Below, one piece after another: positions 1-11,150 of a stretch of DNA of 64,000 nt. Below the pieces are notes generated by a model. It did no database searches. It saw only the letters and a program-made list of their open reading frames with translations, and was not told the origin of the DNA. Source of the stretch: Actinobacteria bacterium IMCC19121 (lineage in GTDB: Bacteria > Actinomycetota > Actinomycetes > Nanopelagicales > Nanopelagicaceae); the NCBI GenBank assembly GCA_002284895.1, contig CP015605.1, forward strand, positions 1,442,416-1,506,415, given 5' to 3'. Both the position numbers and the translations under genes were made by a program. Numbering within the stretch: position 1 is the first letter of the stretch; every line of letters begins with the position of its first letter.

Positions 1-2265
1 AGTCCTGGAATGTATGCACGTGCATATCTTGAAGGACGTTTAACTGAAGATCAGTTAGATGGTTTCCGCCAAGAACTTTCACATCCAGCTGGTGGACTTT
101 CTTCTTACCCACACCCACGTTTGATGCCAGATTTTTGGCAGTTCCCAACAGTGTCAATGGGTATCGGACCAATCAACGCTATTTATCAAGCACGCTTTAA
201 TCGTTACTTACATAACCGTGGAATCAAAGACACCAGTGATCAACGCGTCTGGGCTTTCCTTGGTGATGGTGAAGTAGATGAAGTCGACACATTGGGTGCT
301 ATTGGTTTAGCAACACGTGAAAAACTCGACAACTTAACTTTTGTTGTGAACTGTAATTTGCAACGCCTTGATGGTCCGGTTCGTGGAAATGGCAAAATCA
401 TCCAAGAACTTGAATCAATCTTTGGTGGCGCTGGTTGGAATGTTATTAAGGTGGTGTGGGGCCGCGAGTGGGATCCACTCTTGGCACAAGATCGCGAAGG
501 TGCACTTGTTAACTTGATGAATAAGACTTTAGATGGCGATTACCAGACCTTTAAAGCTGAATCTGGTGCCTATGTTCGTGAGAACTTCTTTGGTCGCGAT
601 CCTCGCACTGCAGCAATGGTTGCCGATTGGTCTGATGAAAAGATTTGGGGCTTAAAGCGAGGTGGACATGACTATAAGAAGTTATTTGCTGCATACACCG
701 CAGCAACTCAAGACAATGGTCGCCCAACAGTTATTTTGGCTAAGACCATTAAGGGTTGGACTCTTGGATCTAGCTTTGAAGGTCGTAACTCCACTCACCA
801 GATGAAGAAGATGTCACTTGAAGACATCATGCAGTTCCGTGACACATTGCATCTAGATATTCCAGATGAGAAGTTAGATAAGTACTTACCTCCTTATTAC
901 AAGCCAGCTGCTGATTCTCCTGAAGCTATTTATCTAGCTGAGCGCCGCGCAGCCCTTGGAGGATCTATTCCTCGTCGCCGTGCGATTTCACGCCCACTTG
1001 CCCAGCCTGATGATTCTGTCTATGAGTCAGTTAAGCGCGGTTCTGGTCATCAAGAGATTGCAACAACGATGGCATTTGTGCGCATGCTCAAAGATTTAGT
1101 GAAAGATCCGGGACTTGGTGCACGAATTGTTCCCATCATTCCTGATGAAGCTCGCACATTTGGTATGGACTCATTGTTCCCAACGTTAAAGATTTACTCA
1201 CCTAATGGCCAGCAATATGCAGCAGTTGATCGTGAATTGATGTTGTCATACAAGGAATCAACTACTGGTGTGATCTTGCATGAAGGAATTAACGAAGCTG
1301 GTTCTGTTGCATCCTTTACCGCCGTGGGCTCTTCATACTCCACACACGATGAACCAATGATTCCTATCTACATCTTCTACTCAATGTTTGGTTTCCAGCG
1401 CACAGGAGATGCTTTCTGGGCTGCAGCTGATCAATTAGTACGCGGGTTTGTAATCGGTGCAACTGCTGGTCGCACCACGCTAAATGGTGAAGGTTTGCAG
1501 CATGAAGATGGTCATTCACCGCTTCTTGCTTCAACTAACCCAGCTGTGGTCTCTTATGACCCAGCCTTTGCATTTGAACTTGGGCATATTGTTAAAGATG
1601 GTTTGCGCCGTATGTATGGTGAGAACAGCGAAAACATTTATTACTACGTCACTGTCTATAACGAGCCATATGTTCATCCAGCTGAGCCTGAAAACCTAGA
1701 TGTGGAAGGCCTGCTCAAAGGTATTTATCTCTATTCTCCTGCAGCTAAATCACGCAAGAAGTCAGCACAGATCTTGGCATCAGGTGTTGGTGTGAACTGG
1801 GCGCTTAAGGCGCAGCAACTTCTTGCCGATGACTGGGGTGTTAAGGCATCTGTCTGGTCTGTGACTTCATGGAATGAACTTCGCCGTGATGGCCTAGAAA
1901 CGGATTGTCACAATCTTCTTAATCCAAATGATAAGAAGCGTGCATATATTTCACAGAAGCTAGCTGGTCACAAGGGTCCAGTAATTGCTGTGAGTGATTA
2001 CATGCGCTCTGTGCAAGATCAAGTTGCACCATGGGTTGATGCACCGTTCTATTCACTTGGTACCGATGGCTTTGGATTATCAGATACACGCGGGGCACTT
2101 CGCCGTCACTTTAAAGTTGATGCTGAATCAATAGCCGTTGCTGTGTTGCAGCAATTAAGTAATCAAGGTGATATCAAGAAAAGCATTGTCACTAAGGCGA
2201 TGGAAAAGTATCGTATCCATGATGTCTCAGCTGCAGATGCTGGCAATACCGAAGGCTCAGGTTGA
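1..2265 (+). CDS. aceE: Pyruvate dehydrogenase E1 component, homodimeric type (5' truncated by window edge)
   Basis: This is the thiamine-diphosphate E1 subunit that decarboxylates pyruvate for acetyl-CoA production by the pyruvate dehydrogenase complex. The frame is open from base 1, and its first residues ([15 protein letters not shown]) align with the family interior, so about 130-160 N-terminal residues lie outside the window. The TPP-binding motif is visible as GDGEVDE followed by NCNLQRLDG, then a central pyrimidine-binding domain ([10 protein letters not shown]) and a transketolase C-terminal region. The homodimeric E1 type is usual in Actinobacteria. Its stop overlaps the TTG start of glgE by 4 bp, suggesting translational coupling between central carbon oxidation and glucan synthesis. 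Identity is certain; the true start is not visible. Confidence 0.95.
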   Translation, partial: SPGMYARAYLEGRLTEDQLDGFRQELSHPAGGLSSYPHPRLMPDFWQFPTVSMGIGPINAIYQARFNRYLHNRGIKDTSDQRVWAFLGDGEVDEVDTLGAIGLATREKLDNLTFVVNCNLQRLDGPVRGNGKIIQELESIFGGAGWNVIKVVWGREWDPLLAQDREGALVNLMNKTLDGDYQTFKAESGAYVRENFFGRDPRTAAMVADWSDEKIWGLKRGGHDYKKLFAAYTAATQDNGRPTVILAKTIKGWTLGSSFEGRNSTHQMKKMSLEDIMQFRDTLHLDIPDEKLDKYLPPYYKPAADSPEAIYLAERRAALGGSIPRRRAISRPLAQPDDSVYESVKRGSGHQEIATTMAFVRMLKDLVKDPGLGARIVPIIPDEARTFGMDSLFPTLKIYSPNGQQYAAVDRELMLSYKESTTGVILHEGINEAGSVASFTAVGSSYSTHDEPMIPIYIFYSMFGFQRTGDAFWAAADQLVRGFVIGATAGRTTLNGEGLQHEDGHSPLLASTNPAVVSYDPAFAFELGHIVKDGLRRMYGENSENIYYYVTVYNEPYVHPAEPENLDVEGLLKGIYLYSPAAKSRKKSAQILASGVGVNWALKAQQLLADDWGVKASVWSVTSWNELRRDGLETDCHNLLNPNDKKRAYISQKLAGHKGPVIAVSDYMRSVQDQVAPWVDAPFYSLGTDGFGLSDTRGALRRHFKVDAESIAVAVLQQLSNQGDIKKSIVTKAMEKYRIHDVSAADAGNTEGSG

Positions 2266-3995
2266 TCTCACGAATTGCAATTAGCGATATCTCCCCCGCG
2301 GTTTACTTCGGTGGAGAATTTTTACCTGTTAAAGCAGTAGCTGGCGAGACTATTCAAGTCAGTGCAACTGCTGTCATTGAGGGCCATGAAAAGCTTGGTG
2401 CCCAAGTAGTTTTACATGATTCAAAAGGCAAAGTGGTATCTCGCACAGATATGAAAGAAACCTGGCCAGGGACGAATCGTTATGAAGGCTCAATTACTAT
2501 CCCCGCGCAAGGTGATTACTTTTTTGTCATTGAAGCAGATAGCACTTCGCAATATCGCACGGTCTATGGCTCAACTGAAAAATATCCAATTCGCGCAGAT
2601 CGTGAGCGTGCTCTAGTTGGTGCCTGGTATGAGTTCTTTCCACGCAGTGAAGGCGCAGTAAAAAACGCAGATGGAACAATTTCTTCTGGAACTTTTGTAA
2701 GTGCAGCAAAGCGATTGCCTGCAGTTGCAGCCATGGGCTTTGATGTTTTATATCTGCCCCCTATTCATCCCATCGGTGTTGCTCATCGCAAAGGACCTAA
2801 TAACTCTTTAACTGCTGGTCCCAATGATCCTGGTGTGCCATGGGCTATCGGTAATGCCGATGGTGGCCATGATGCGATTAATCCAGCACTTGGAACGATG
2901 AAGGATTTCGAAAACTTTGCTGCAGCTGCAAAGAAGGCAGGTTTAGAAATTGCATTAGATCTAGCGCTTCAAACTTCGCCAGATCATCCGTGGGTGAAAA
3001 GTAATCCTCAATGGTTTAACAAGCGCGCCGATGGAACTATTGCTTATGCTGAAAATCCACCCAAGAAGTATCAGGATATTTATCCCATTAACTTTGATGA
3101 TGACTATGAAGGTATTCGTAATGAAGTACTTCGCATCATCCGTTTATGGGTTTCAAAGGGTGTAAAGATCTTTCGTGTTGATAATCCACACACTAAGCCA
3201 GTCCACTTCTGGCAGGACTTGCTCGATATTGTGCGCAGAGAGAGCCCAGAAGTTATCTTTTTAGCTGAAGCTTTTACGGCGCCAGCAATGATGCATGCAC
3301 TTGGTAAAGCAGGCTTTCACCAGTCCTATACATATTTCACCTGGCGCACTAGCAAGTCAGAGCTCACTGAATACGGCCGTGAAGTTGCCCAACAGACTTC
3401 TGCATTCTTTCGTCCTAATTTTTGGGTTAATACGCCAGATATCAATCCTTTCCACTTACAAAGTGGCAATCCAGCAATGTTTGCACTGCGCGCAGTTCTG
3501 GCATCAACTCTCACGCCTTCATGGGGAATGTATGCAGGATATGAAATTTACGAGCACCGACCATTTAAAGAAGGCGGCGAAGAGTATTTAGATTCAGAGA
3601 AGTATGAAATCAAGGTGCGTGATTGGGATGGCGCAACTAAAAAAGGTCTCACCCTTGCACCATTCATCACGCAACTCAATGCAATTCGCAAAGCTAATCC
3701 AGCTCTTCAGCAACTGCGTAATCTGGTATTTCACAACACCGAATCTGAAGCCATCATTGCATATTCAAAGCGCGAAGGTAAGAATCTGATTCTGGTTGTT
3801 GTAAACCTTGATCCTTCTTTTGCTCAAGGCACCATCGTGCATTGGGATATGAACGCGCTCGGTCTTGAAGGCACTTTTGCAGTTAAAGATCTCCTTGATG
3901 GCAAGAGCTTTGATTGGTCAGAGCATCAATTCATTCAGCTCGATCCCACTCGTCCGGTCGGCAAAGTTGCCCACATTTGCCAAGTGAAGCTTTAA
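2262..3995 (+). CDS. glgE: Alpha-1,4-glucan:maltose-1-phosphate maltosyltransferase GlgE
   Basis: GlgE (GH13_3) transfers maltosyl units from maltose-1-phosphate onto alpha-1,4-glucan. An N-terminal beta domain ([17 protein letters not shown]) precedes the TIM barrel. The family signature [13 protein letters not shown] holds the nucleophile Asp near residue 306, and FLAEAFTAP holds the acid/base Glu near 336. At 577 aa it is shorter than typical GlgE (about 660-700), mostly through a compact N-terminal domain, and the catalytic core is intact. The TTG start overlaps the aceE stop by 4 bp, and glgB follows after 3 bp. GlgE-GlgB is the classical actinobacterial trehalose-to-glucan route; TreS and maltokinase would have to be elsewhere. 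Confidence 0.93.
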   Translation: MISRIAISDISPAVYFGGEFLPVKAVAGETIQVSATAVIEGHEKLGAQVVLHDSKGKVVSRTDMKETWPGTNRYEGSITIPAQGDYFFVIEADSTSQYRTVYGSTEKYPIRADRERALVGAWYEFFPRSEGAVKNADGTISSGTFVSAAKRLPAVAAMGFDVLYLPPIHPIGVAHRKGPNNSLTAGPNDPGVPWAIGNADGGHDAINPALGTMKDFENFAAAAKKAGLEIALDLALQTSPDHPWVKSNPQWFNKRADGTIAYAENPPKKYQDIYPINFDDDYEGIRNEVLRIIRLWVSKGVKIFRVDNPHTKPVHFWQDLLDIVRRESPEVIFLAEAFTAPAMMHALGKAGFHQSYTYFTWRTSKSELTEYGREVAQQTSAFFRPNFWVNTPDINPFHLQSGNPAMFALRAVLASTLTPSWGMYAGYEIYEHRPFKEGGEEYLDSEKYEIKVRDWDGATKKGLTLAPFITQLNAIRKANPALQQLRNLVFHNTESEAIIAYSKREGKNLILVVVNLDPSFAQGTIVHWDMNALGLEGTFAVKDLLDGKSFDWSEHQFIQLDPTRPVGKVAHICQVKL

Positions 3996-3998
3996 GAA

Positions 3999-5924
3999 AT
4001 GGGAATCTTTTCCAGATTTACTAAGAAAGATTCGACGCACGTAATTCAACCTGCCTCTTTTCTTAATCCACATTCAACTTTAGGTGAGCTTGATCTGTAT
4101 CTCATTGTTGAAGGTCGCCATGAGCAGTTATGGAAAGCATTAGGTGCACATGTTCGCCGAGATGATTCAAATGAGCTTCTAGGTACTGCTTTTTCAGTTT
4201 GGGCACCTAATGCACAGGCTGTTTCACTTATTGGTGATCATAATTTCTGGGATAAAAACACACACCACATGGTCCGCATTGGTTCCTCTGGCATCTGGGA
4301 AATTTTTATTCCAGATATAGGAGTTGGAACTAGATATAAGTTTGCTATTTGTGGCATCGATGGGCGCTGGGTAGATCATGCCGATCCGATGTCTCGTGCT
4401 ACAGAAATTCCCCCATTGACTGCATCAATTGTTGAAGAATCTACATATGTATGGAATGACTCAGAGTGGATTACAAAGCGCACAAAGTTTGAATCCTGGC
4501 GCTCCCCTGTTTCAGTCTATGAAGTGCACTTGGGGTCATGGAAGTTAGGTCTTTCATATCGCGCGCTTGCAATTGAATTAGTCGATTATGTTCGAGCACA
4601 AGGATTCACTCATGTTGAGTTCTTGCCAGTAACCGAGCACCCATATGGTCCATCATGGGGTTATCAAGTAACTTCCTTCTTTGCTCCAACTTCCCGCTTT
4701 GGTTCTCCTGATGATTTCAAGTTCCTAGTAGATGCATTGCATGCTGCCGGTATTGGAGTCATTCTGGATTGGGTTCCTGCGCACTTTCCAAAAGATGAAT
4801 GGGCTCTGGCTAAATTTGATGGCACTGCCCTTTATGAACACTCAGATCCGCGTTTAGGTGAACACCCAGACTGGGGCACGCTTATCTTTAACTTTGGGCG
4901 AAATGAAGTCCGTAACTTTCTAGTTGCAAGTGCGCTCTATTGGTTAACTGAGTATCACATTGATGGATTACGGGTTGATGCTGTTGCTTCCATGCTTTAT
5001 TTGGACTACTCACGAAAAGAAGGCGAATGGGTGCCAAATATCAATGGCGGCCGTGAGAATTTAGAAGCTGTTCAGCTTCTGCAAGAAGCTACATCTACGG
5101 CCTATAAAACCCACCCAGGCATCATGATGATTGCCGAAGAGTCAACTGCTTGGTCTGGCGTCACTCGTGATACTTCATCTGGCGGTCTTGGCTTTGGTTT
5201 TAAGTGGAACATGGGTTGGATGCACGACACATTGCAGTATCTACAACATGATCCTATTCACCGCGTTTATCACCACAATGAAGTAACTTTCTCAATTCTC
5301 TATGCATGGAGTGAGAACTTCATGCTTCCACTTTCCCATGATGAAGTTGTGCATGGAAAAGGTCAGTTAGTTAATAAGTTCCCAGGAGATCGCTGGCAAA
5401 AGACTGCAACACTTCGTGCCCTTTATGGATTCATGTGGGCGCATCCAGGTAAGAAGCTTTTGTTTATGGGTAGTGAATTTGCACAAAATGATGAGTGGAA
5501 TGAAAGTGCTGGGTTGCAGTGGTATTTAACTGAGTATGGTGAGCATCAAGGAGTTCAAAAGTGTGTTGCTGAGATAAATGCTCTTTATAAAAAGGTTCCC
5601 TCACTTTGGGAGAAAGACACTTCACCTGAAGGTTTCACATGGCTCGTTGGAAATGATGGCGCGGCAAACGTTGTTGCTTTTGCTCGTTGGGATGATCAAG
5701 GAACCCCATTTGTCGCAATAACTAACTTCTCCCCCATGCCACATGAGAATTACTCCTTACCCTTTCCAACCGCTGGCACATGGACCGAAGTACTCAACAC
5801 TGATGATTTAGCTTATGGCGGTAGTGGAATTACCAATGAACCTGTAGTTATCAGTGATGCAGCTCAATTAGCTAGCGCAGTGCGAGTTCCACCGCTTGCA
5901 ACTATTTGGTTTAAACGCTCTTAA
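3999..5924 (+). CDS. glgB: 1,4-alpha-glucan branching enzyme GlgB
   Basis: GlgB introduces alpha-1,6 branches into linear alpha-glucan. The order is an N-terminal CBM48-like domain ([19 protein letters not shown]), a GH13 barrel with the [10 protein letters not shown] and DWVPAHFP motifs, the nucleophile Asp in GLRVDAV (about residue 325), the Glu in IAEEST (about 378) and the [10 protein letters not shown] region, then a C-terminal beta domain. The 641-aa length matches GlgB lacking the extra N-terminal domain found in some relatives. It sits 3 bp after glgE. Its last 14 bases overlap the end of the convergent MFS gene, leaving no room for a separate terminator. Confidence 0.95.
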   Translation: MGIFSRFTKKDSTHVIQPASFLNPHSTLGELDLYLIVEGRHEQLWKALGAHVRRDDSNELLGTAFSVWAPNAQAVSLIGDHNFWDKNTHHMVRIGSSGIWEIFIPDIGVGTRYKFAICGIDGRWVDHADPMSRATEIPPLTASIVEESTYVWNDSEWITKRTKFESWRSPVSVYEVHLGSWKLGLSYRALAIELVDYVRAQGFTHVEFLPVTEHPYGPSWGYQVTSFFAPTSRFGSPDDFKFLVDALHAAGIGVILDWVPAHFPKDEWALAKFDGTALYEHSDPRLGEHPDWGTLIFNFGRNEVRNFLVASALYWLTEYHIDGLRVDAVASMLYLDYSRKEGEWVPNINGGRENLEAVQLLQEATSTAYKTHPGIMMIAEESTAWSGVTRDTSSGGLGFGFKWNMGWMHDTLQYLQHDPIHRVYHHNEVTFSILYAWSENFMLPLSHDEVVHGKGQLVNKFPGDRWQKTATLRALYGFMWAHPGKKLLFMGSEFAQNDEWNESAGLQWYLTEYGEHQGVQKCVAEINALYKKVPSLWEKDTSPEGFTWLVGNDGAANVVAFARWDDQGTPFVAITNFSPMPHENYSLPFPTAGTWTEVLNTDDLAYGGSGITNEPVVISDAAQLASAVRVPPLATIWFKRS

Positions 5925-7110
5925 GGGCTTTTGCGTAAAGTGGAACTGTAAGTAGAAGAATTCCTGGAATGAGTAAGCCGATTGTTAGTGAAGTAGCTTG
6001 CGCAGTCCAAGCAACAATCCACTTCAAAATGAAAGCCAAGATGATGTTTGCCACCCCTATATGGCCAATAACTACGCTTGCAGGGTGCTTGGAACGGGCA
6101 TTGGCTGCAGTCATAAATGTTGGCCCAAGAAAAGAGCTTCCAAGGCCAGCAATGGAGAAACCAATGCAGATAACTAAAAATGCAATATCTTGATTACTTG
6201 CAAATACAGTTCTTGCAAGAGTGACGCTAACAAGAAAAGAGATTCCGGCAAGTAGTGATGCCGCAATAGCTAAGCGCTCTAGTGTGAAGCGTGGCAACAA
6301 GTAGTGAACTGTGAAACGTCCAAAAATCATCCACATAGTGAAGAGGATAAAGGGCAGGGTATTAAGGCCTCCCTTTATTCCAATCTCTTCTTTTGTGTAA
6401 ATGGTGGCCCAGTCGCTTAAGGCGAATTCAAGAAATATTGCACAAATTAATCCAAATGAAACTAGTCGATCAAAGGAAAATCCAGCAAATAACTCTTTCA
6501 TCTTGTATTCAATGTTTACATCTTGATTAGCTTTAAGAAGCTCTGGTGCAAGAGAACGAATAACAAAGACTTGAATGAGAAAAACAAAAGCGGTTAAAAC
6601 AGCAATATGAAAGTGAAGGGAGACTCGATCAACAAGAAATCCTGAAAGGAAGGCGGTAATCAATGCCCCGGCACTCCATAAGCCGCTCATCTGCGTAATA
6701 ATGAATTTTCCCGTGCGATCTTGATAGTTAAAGCCCTGGGCATTAATTGCGATATGAAAAGCTGATATCGATGCACCAAAGGCAATGTTGGCAAAAAAGA
6801 ATATGAGAGAGGAATCAACAGTGGTAAGAACGATCAGGGTTGCCATGAGGAAGAATGAGGCAACATAGAGAACCCTCTTAACACCAATTTTGTGAACCAC
6901 GTGTCCCACAGTAAGAAGTGAAATAAGTGAACCTAAAGAGCCAGTACTAATGAGTGAGCCGAAGCCACCATTTGTTAGTTTGAGTGCTTCTTTAACCTCT
7001 GGAAAGCGAGGAACCCAGGACATGATTCCAAGACCAAATGTGAAGAAGAGAATTCTTAAGTAATTAAGCTCTTTTTTAGGAGTAATCGTGGGCATATTAG
7101 AAGAGGGCAT
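5911..7110 (-). CDS. MFS transporter, 12 transmembrane segments
   Basis: This 399-aa protein has about twelve hydrophobic helices and the MFS loop features between TM2 and TM3 ([13 protein letters not shown]). The sequence resembles YbjJ-like permeases of unsettled substrate (opening [14 protein letters not shown]), so no substrate is assigned. It overlaps the preceding thioredoxin-fold gene by 14 bp and the convergent glgB by 14 bp. An in-frame ATG at 7095, just after the upstream stop, is an alternative start; neither start has a clear ribosome-binding site. The opposite strand and lack of pathway neighbours give no hint of cargo. Confidence 0.85.
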   Translation of the reverse strand: MPSSNMPTITPKKELNYLRILFFTFGLGIMSWVPRFPEVKEALKLTNGGFGSLISTGSLGSLISLLTVGHVVHKIGVKRVLYVASFFLMATLIVLTTVDSSLIFFFANIAFGASISAFHIAINAQGFNYQDRTGKFIITQMSGLWSAGALITAFLSGFLVDRVSLHFHIAVLTAFVFLIQVFVIRSLAPELLKANQDVNIEYKMKELFAGFSFDRLVSFGLICAIFLEFALSDWATIYTKEEIGIKGGLNTLPFILFTMWMIFGRFTVHYLLPRFTLERLAIAASLLAGISFLVSVTLARTVFASNQDIAFLVICIGFSIAGLGSSFLGPTFMTAANARSKHPASVVIGHIGVANIILAFILKWIVAWTAQATSLTIGLLIPGILLLTVPLYAKALKSV

Positions 7111-7957
7111 TCGCTAGCGCACTGCGGGCAGCAGTTAAACGCGGATCTGCAGGATCAACCAAAGCAAAAAGTGAGAGAAGGTGATCCTTAGCTTTGTTGC
7201 GCTCATCCCCCGCACTTTCTTTGACTACATGTAAGAGGCGACTAAAGGCAGCTTCAACTCCCCCATTTACTATCTCCATGTCAGCAGCTCGCAGCTGTAG
7301 GGACAAGTCGGTGGGATTATCTGAGGCTTCTTTGATTACTGCATCCAAAACCAAACCGTCAGTGCGAATGAGCAGTTGAGTTTGAGCAAGACCAAGCTTT
7401 GCAAAAGAATCTGCTGGCTTTCTCGCTAGTAATTTCTTATAGGCAACCTCTGCAGTAGCAAAGTCACCAGCTTCAAGAGCAGTGACGGCTTCTTCTTCCT
7501 CAGGTTCAATAACTTCTATTGGTGCTTCACCAACACCTTGTTCGGAAGCTAAAGTGAGAACTTTATCCAGAACCAATCGAATTTGGGCTTCAGGATAAGC
7601 TTGTTCAAATAGAGGAACGATTTGTTCATTAATAAGTGCAACTGCATAAGGAATCTTTTGTGTTTGCAGAGCCTGTGCAACTTGAGGCTGCGCATCGATA
7701 TCAACTCGACCCAAACTCCAAGCACCTTTATAACTAGTCTCTAGTGCACCCATCACATTCAACATCTCAACAGACTCAGCACTGCGCGGTGACCAGCAGA
7801 ACAAAATGACTGGACGAGTTTTTGATAGAGGTAGAAATTCTGTAGTTAAGTTTGCGGCAGTAACTTCAACCCCTGGAGTAGGTCCTGCTGGGGCGCTCTT
7901 TGGTTTTCCTAATGAGCTTAGATCAACAGCTTGTGCAAAATTAGGAGGGTTGCTCAC
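7097..7957 (-). CDS. Thioredoxin-fold/TPR protein lacking CXXC (CnoX/YbbN-like)
   Basis: An N-terminal thioredoxin fold (about residues 40-145) is followed by a TPR-like helical region (about 155-286), the architecture of YbbN/CnoX co-chaperones. At the position of the redox motif the sequence reads FCWSPRSAE, so the CXXC pair is absent and disulfide chemistry is unlikely. By family analogy it may hold client proteins or act as an adaptor; that is inference. It starts 9 bp after the DUF4032 gene stop and overlaps the MFS gene, so the three are probably co-transcribed on the minus strand. Confidence 0.82.
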   Translation of the reverse strand: MSNPPNFAQAVDLSSLGKPKSAPAGPTPGVEVTAANLTTEFLPLSKTRPVILFCWSPRSAESVEMLNVMGALETSYKGAWSLGRVDIDAQPQVAQALQTQKIPYAVALINEQIVPLFEQAYPEAQIRLVLDKVLTLASEQGVGEAPIEVIEPEEEEAVTALEAGDFATAEVAYKKLLARKPADSFAKLGLAQTQLLIRTDGLVLDAVIKEASDNPTDLSLQLRAADMEIVNGGVEAAFSRLLHVVKESAGDERNKAKDHLLSLFALVDPADPRLTAARSALANALF

Positions 7958-7966
7958 GTTGTAATC

Positions 7967-9202
7967 CTACTGGGCGATGAGGTCAACGCCAGAATCGCGC
8001 CGATAGGGCAAAATCTCTTGAACATAGTTATCGGCTGCGAACTCCAAGCCCACATCAGTTCCCTTTTGTTCACTCAAATACCAGCGGTTTTCAAGGATTT
8101 CATGGAACATCTGAGCCCGCTCCACACGACCACGCATCTGTTCTGGGACTCGGTTAATTATTGGTTCAAAGACTTCTATAAACCACGTCTTAGCCATTTC
8201 GGTCACAGACATAGAGGAGTTTTCATGTCGGGCACGGTAGCGATCAAAGGATGCGAGTAGGCGTTTGGCTTGAAGCTCTTCAGTTTCAATTCCCATCAAC
8301 TCACGCAAACGTTGCGTATGATAACCAGCTGCAACTAATCGAGGTTGGAAAGATAGAAGCTGTGTATCACCATCGATCGTGATTGAAACTTCTTCAACCG
8401 CAAAACCTAAATCATGCAATTGGCGCATAGCGCGCTCAACTGCATGTCGATCTTTAGGATCAAGTAGCTGTCGTTCTTTAAGGGCTGACCAAATTCTGCG
8501 GTAGCGACGAATAACAGCTTCAGCTGCACGCACTGGATCCATGCCGGGATATAAAACTCCAGATAAACGTAGATCTTCTAATTCAGCTGCAACGTTAAAC
8601 ATTGCAATATCTAAATCATGTTCTCTCTGACCATCGCTAAGAGATTTTTGAAACTCGCCAGTTTCTGCATCTACAAGATAGGCAGCAAAACCTTCAGCAT
8701 CTCTGCGAAATAAAGTATTTGAGAGTGAACAATCACCCCACCAAAAACCTAAAAGGTGTAATCGAACAAGTAGCAACGCAAGGGCATTTGCCATGGTATT
8801 AATATCGTGGGCAGTTACTGAGCCAGAGAGAAGAACTCGGTATGGCAAGGAATATGGCAAGAAGCGAGTAACCATTGCACACGGAAGTTCTTCGCCTTGC
8901 GCATCTGTTCTGCCCTCAACAACTGCAATTTGTTCAACGCACGGAGCATTCAGGGAAGTAAGTTCACGTAAGACCTTGTATTCACGATTAGCAAACTCAG
9001 ACACAGTTTCTTTGACGGCATAGACCGGCGCATCTGCATCAGATGTCGCTCGAACTAAGCGGACTACGTGGCGAGAAATACCGCGCTTTTCTGCCAGAGC
9101 CGGATCTTCTGGCCACTCTTCCAAACTCTGTTGCCATGGCAGGCCAGTAACAGCTGCGATCTCCTCGCCTAATCCTGTTATCCGTAGGGCCATAAGGCTC
9201 AT
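7967..9202 (-). CDS. DUF4032 family, kinase-like protein
   Basis: This is an actinobacterial DUF4032 protein of 411 aa with a protein-kinase-like core. YAVKETVSEFANREY supplies a Lys and a Glu resembling the ATP-binding pair, GFWWGDCSLSNTLF resembles a catalytic loop, and YLVDAETGEF resembles the metal-binding Asp motif. The substrate is unknown. Two ATGs are possible (9202 and 9193); 9202 has AGGGA a few bases upstream. It is the first gene of a minus-strand run with the thioredoxin-fold and MFS genes and is divergent from the AI-2E family permease. Confidence 0.8.
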   Translation of the reverse strand: MSLMALRITGLGEEIAAVTGLPWQQSLEEWPEDPALAEKRGISRHVVRLVRATSDADAPVYAVKETVSEFANREYKVLRELTSLNAPCVEQIAVVEGRTDAQGEELPCAMVTRFLPYSLPYRVLLSGSVTAHDINTMANALALLLVRLHLLGFWWGDCSLSNTLFRRDAEGFAAYLVDAETGEFQKSLSDGQREHDLDIAMFNVAAELEDLRLSGVLYPGMDPVRAAEAVIRRYRRIWSALKERQLLDPKDRHAVERAMRQLHDLGFAVEEVSITIDGDTQLLSFQPRLVAAGYHTQRLRELMGIETEELQAKRLLASFDRYRARHENSSMSVTEMAKTWFIEVFEPIINRVPEQMRGRVERAQMFHEILENRWYLSEQKGTDVGLEFAADNYVQEILPYRRDSGVDLIAQ

Positions 9203-9265
9203 TCTTCCCTAAAAATGTGACGAGAAGATGAACACCACGTCTCATACAAGTGAGATAACTATCTT

Positions 9266-9271
9266 TACAAT
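9266..9271 (+). promoter_or_regulatory. -10 element of a leaderless promoter (AI-2E family gene)
   Basis: TACAAT lies exactly 6 nt before the ATG at 9278, so transcription should start at or next to the start codon. No Shine-Dalgarno sequence is present. Confidence 0.6.
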
Positions 9272-9277
9272 GCACCT

Positions 9278-10405
9278 ATGGCAATTAAAGAGCGAATTAA
9301 GAAGGTTACCAAGCGAGCAGCCAAACCTGCGCAAACTCCGGCAGATTATGGAGTTGCAGGTGTTCCTATCAATAGATCCCATCCGTATTACTTTGGATTT
9401 GTTGCCACGTTAGGTGCTCTCACTGCAATCGTATTGATGCGCGCACTTGCCAGCGTCTCTCAAATATTTATTTTAATCCTCATTGCGCTGTTTTTGGCAA
9501 CAGGCCTCAACCCAGCAGTTGAAGCTCTTCGCCGTCGTAATATGTCACGCGTTACTGCGGTGACAATAATCTTCACTTCAGTTATTGCTTTTGTTATCTT
9601 CTTTGCTCTTGTAGTTGCCCCTCCTGTGATTACTCAAGGAACGCAACTGATCAATAAGGCACCTACTCTCTTGGCTGATCTGACTAATAACGCCACAATT
9701 AATAAGCTCAATGAGCAATATGGAATTATCGATACGCTTCAAACTAAATTGAAATCGGTAACTTCCGATGGAACGCTCTTGATTTCAGCTTTCGGCGGCG
9801 TTATTGGTGTTGGTAAGTCAGTACTTTCAGGGTTTTTCACTTTCCTTACAATCCTGGTTCTAACTCTCTATTTCATCACTTCCCTGCCTCAGGCTGTTGA
9901 TCTTGGGCTTTCATTAGTTCCTGCAAGTCGCCGCGCACGAGTTGGTCATCTGACTAACGCGATCATTGCTCGTGTGGGTTCATTTGTGGGTAGCCAAATA
10001 GTTATTGCAGCCATGGCTTCTGTCTTTGTTTTCCTACTCTCACTTGTCCTAGGTCTGCCTTCACCAATAGCTATTGGAATGATTGTTTTGGTCTGTGGAT
10101 TGATTCCACTGGTAGGACACTTCTTGGGCTGTGGAATTGTCACAATAATTGCATTAACCCAATCAATTGCTATTGGTGTTATCGCCTTTGTTGCATATGT
10201 GGTTTATGTGCAGGTGGAAAACTATGTTGTAACTCCACGCATCATGAAAAGAACTTTGGCTGTTCCTGGAGCAGTAACAATCATCTCAGCTCTAATTGGT
10301 TCATCACTCTTGGGGCTAGTTGGCGGATTACTTGCCGTGCCAGTGGCAGCTTCAATTATCTTGATTTTGGACGAGGTTGTAATCCCTCGTGCTAATAACT
10401 CTTAA
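9278..10405 (+). CDS. AI-2E family (UPF0118) membrane transporter
   Basis: A 375-aa polytopic protein with about eight membrane helices and a soluble loop after the third or fourth helix (around residues 110-160). The C-terminal motifs are characteristic of the family, including GLIPLVGHFLG and YVVYVQVENYVVTPRIM. The family covers exporters and Na+/H+ antiporters, and the name AI-2E does not establish autoinducer transport here. The N-terminus is Lys-rich and cytosolic. Its TAA stop interlocks with the convergent hydrolase stop through a shared TTAA. Confidence 0.88.
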   Translation: MAIKERIKKVTKRAAKPAQTPADYGVAGVPINRSHPYYFGFVATLGALTAIVLMRALASVSQIFILILIALFLATGLNPAVEALRRRNMSRVTAVTIIFTSVIAFVIFFALVVAPPVITQGTQLINKAPTLLADLTNNATINKLNEQYGIIDTLQTKLKSVTSDGTLLISAFGGVIGVGKSVLSGFFTFLTILVLTLYFITSLPQAVDLGLSLVPASRRARVGHLTNAIIARVGSFVGSQIVIAAMASVFVFLLSLVLGLPSPIAIGMIVLVCGLIPLVGHFLGCGIVTIIALTQSIAIGVIAFVAYVVYVQVENYVVTPRIMKRTLAVPGAVTIISALIGSSLLGLVGGLLAVPVAASIILILDEVVIPRANNS

Positions 10406-11112
10406 TACTCAAGAGGTAGAGCGCTGGAATCTCCAGTAACAATCGTGTTAATTTCAGAGAGCACACGATGAACAGATGGTTCACCCACCCAAAGATGCTT
10501 TGCATCATCTACTGGAATTATTCTTAATTTAGGCACGATTGCAAAGCGCACTTTGGCAGCATCTGGCTTGAGGTAATCATCATGCTCGGGCACAAGGGCA
10601 GTTATTGGTCGTGGGTCACTATTCCAATACAAAAGCTCTTGGTCAGTTGTTGTGCGAAGCGGAGGGCTCAGAAGAATAAGTCCTTTATGACGTGGATCTT
10701 TGGCATGACGCAAAGCTAGATCTGTTCCAAATGACCAACCAACAATCCAAAGGTTTTCTAGAGCTAAAACATCGAAGCAATAATTAATCATTGCTTGAAC
10801 ATCTAGGCCTTCTGCTCCTCCATTATTAAATGCACCAGAACTGGTTCCGGCCTCTGATGTTGTTCCACGTGTGTTAAAGCGAACAACAGTTATGCCAGCC
10901 ATTGCCGGCAGGCGGTTGGCTGCTTTCTTATAAACATGACTATCCATCATTCCCCCTGCAGTTGGCAGCGGGTGCAGAGTTAAAATCGCCCCTTTTGATT
11001 GACCTAAGGGTGCACAAACTTCTCCGATTAAATCCACGCCATCGCTAGTAATAACATGAAATGGTGTGCGAAGGGCCGGCAACACTGTGCTGGGTCTGAT
11101 TATCTCGGCCAT
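10402..11112 (-). CDS. Alpha/beta hydrolase
   Basis: A 236-aa single-domain alpha/beta hydrolase. The nucleophile elbow is GWSFG (about residue 115), HPLPTAGG near residue 48 resembles the oxyanion-hole loop, and a late Asp/His pair (EHDDYL; DAKHLW) completes a plausible triad. It resembles short dienelactone hydrolase/KANL3-type enzymes. The natural substrate is not evident and there is no signal peptide. The gene is divergent from the aldehyde dehydrogenase across a 38-bp gap. Confidence 0.82.
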   Translation of the reverse strand: MAEIIRPSTVLPALRTPFHVITSDGVDLIGEVCAPLGQSKGAILTLHPLPTAGGMMDSHVYKKAANRLPAMAGITVVRFNTRGTTSEAGTSSGAFNNGGAEGLDVQAMINYCFDVLALENLWIVGWSFGTDLALRHAKDPRHKGLILLSPPLRTTTDQELLYWNSDPRPITALVPEHDDYLKPDAAKVRFAIVPKLRIIPVDDAKHLWVGEPSVHRVLSEINTIVTGDSSALPLEY

Positions 11113-11119
11113 ACTTCAA

Positions 11120-11125
11120 ATCTTA
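11120..11125 (-). promoter_or_regulatory. -10 element of a leaderless promoter (alpha/beta hydrolase)
   Basis: On the minus strand TAAGAT ends 7 nt before the ATG at 11112, with no Shine-Dalgarno sequence. It lies only 12 bp from the divergent -10 element of the aldehyde dehydrogenase. Confidence 0.55.
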
Positions 11126-11137
11126 TCTTCACCCCAC

Positions 11138-11143
11138 TAGGCT
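11138..11143 (+). promoter_or_regulatory. -10 element of a leaderless promoter (aldehyde dehydrogenase)
   Basis: TAGGCT ends 7 nt before the ATG at 11151, with no Shine-Dalgarno sequence. Its -35 region must overlap the divergent hydrolase gene. Confidence 0.6.
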
Positions 11144-11150
11144 TCCAACC

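Noticed and set aside
9278..10405. Quorum-sensing autoinducer exporter
   Set aside because: The family name AI-2E is historical; no luxS or other signalling gene is nearby, so the specific function is not claimed.
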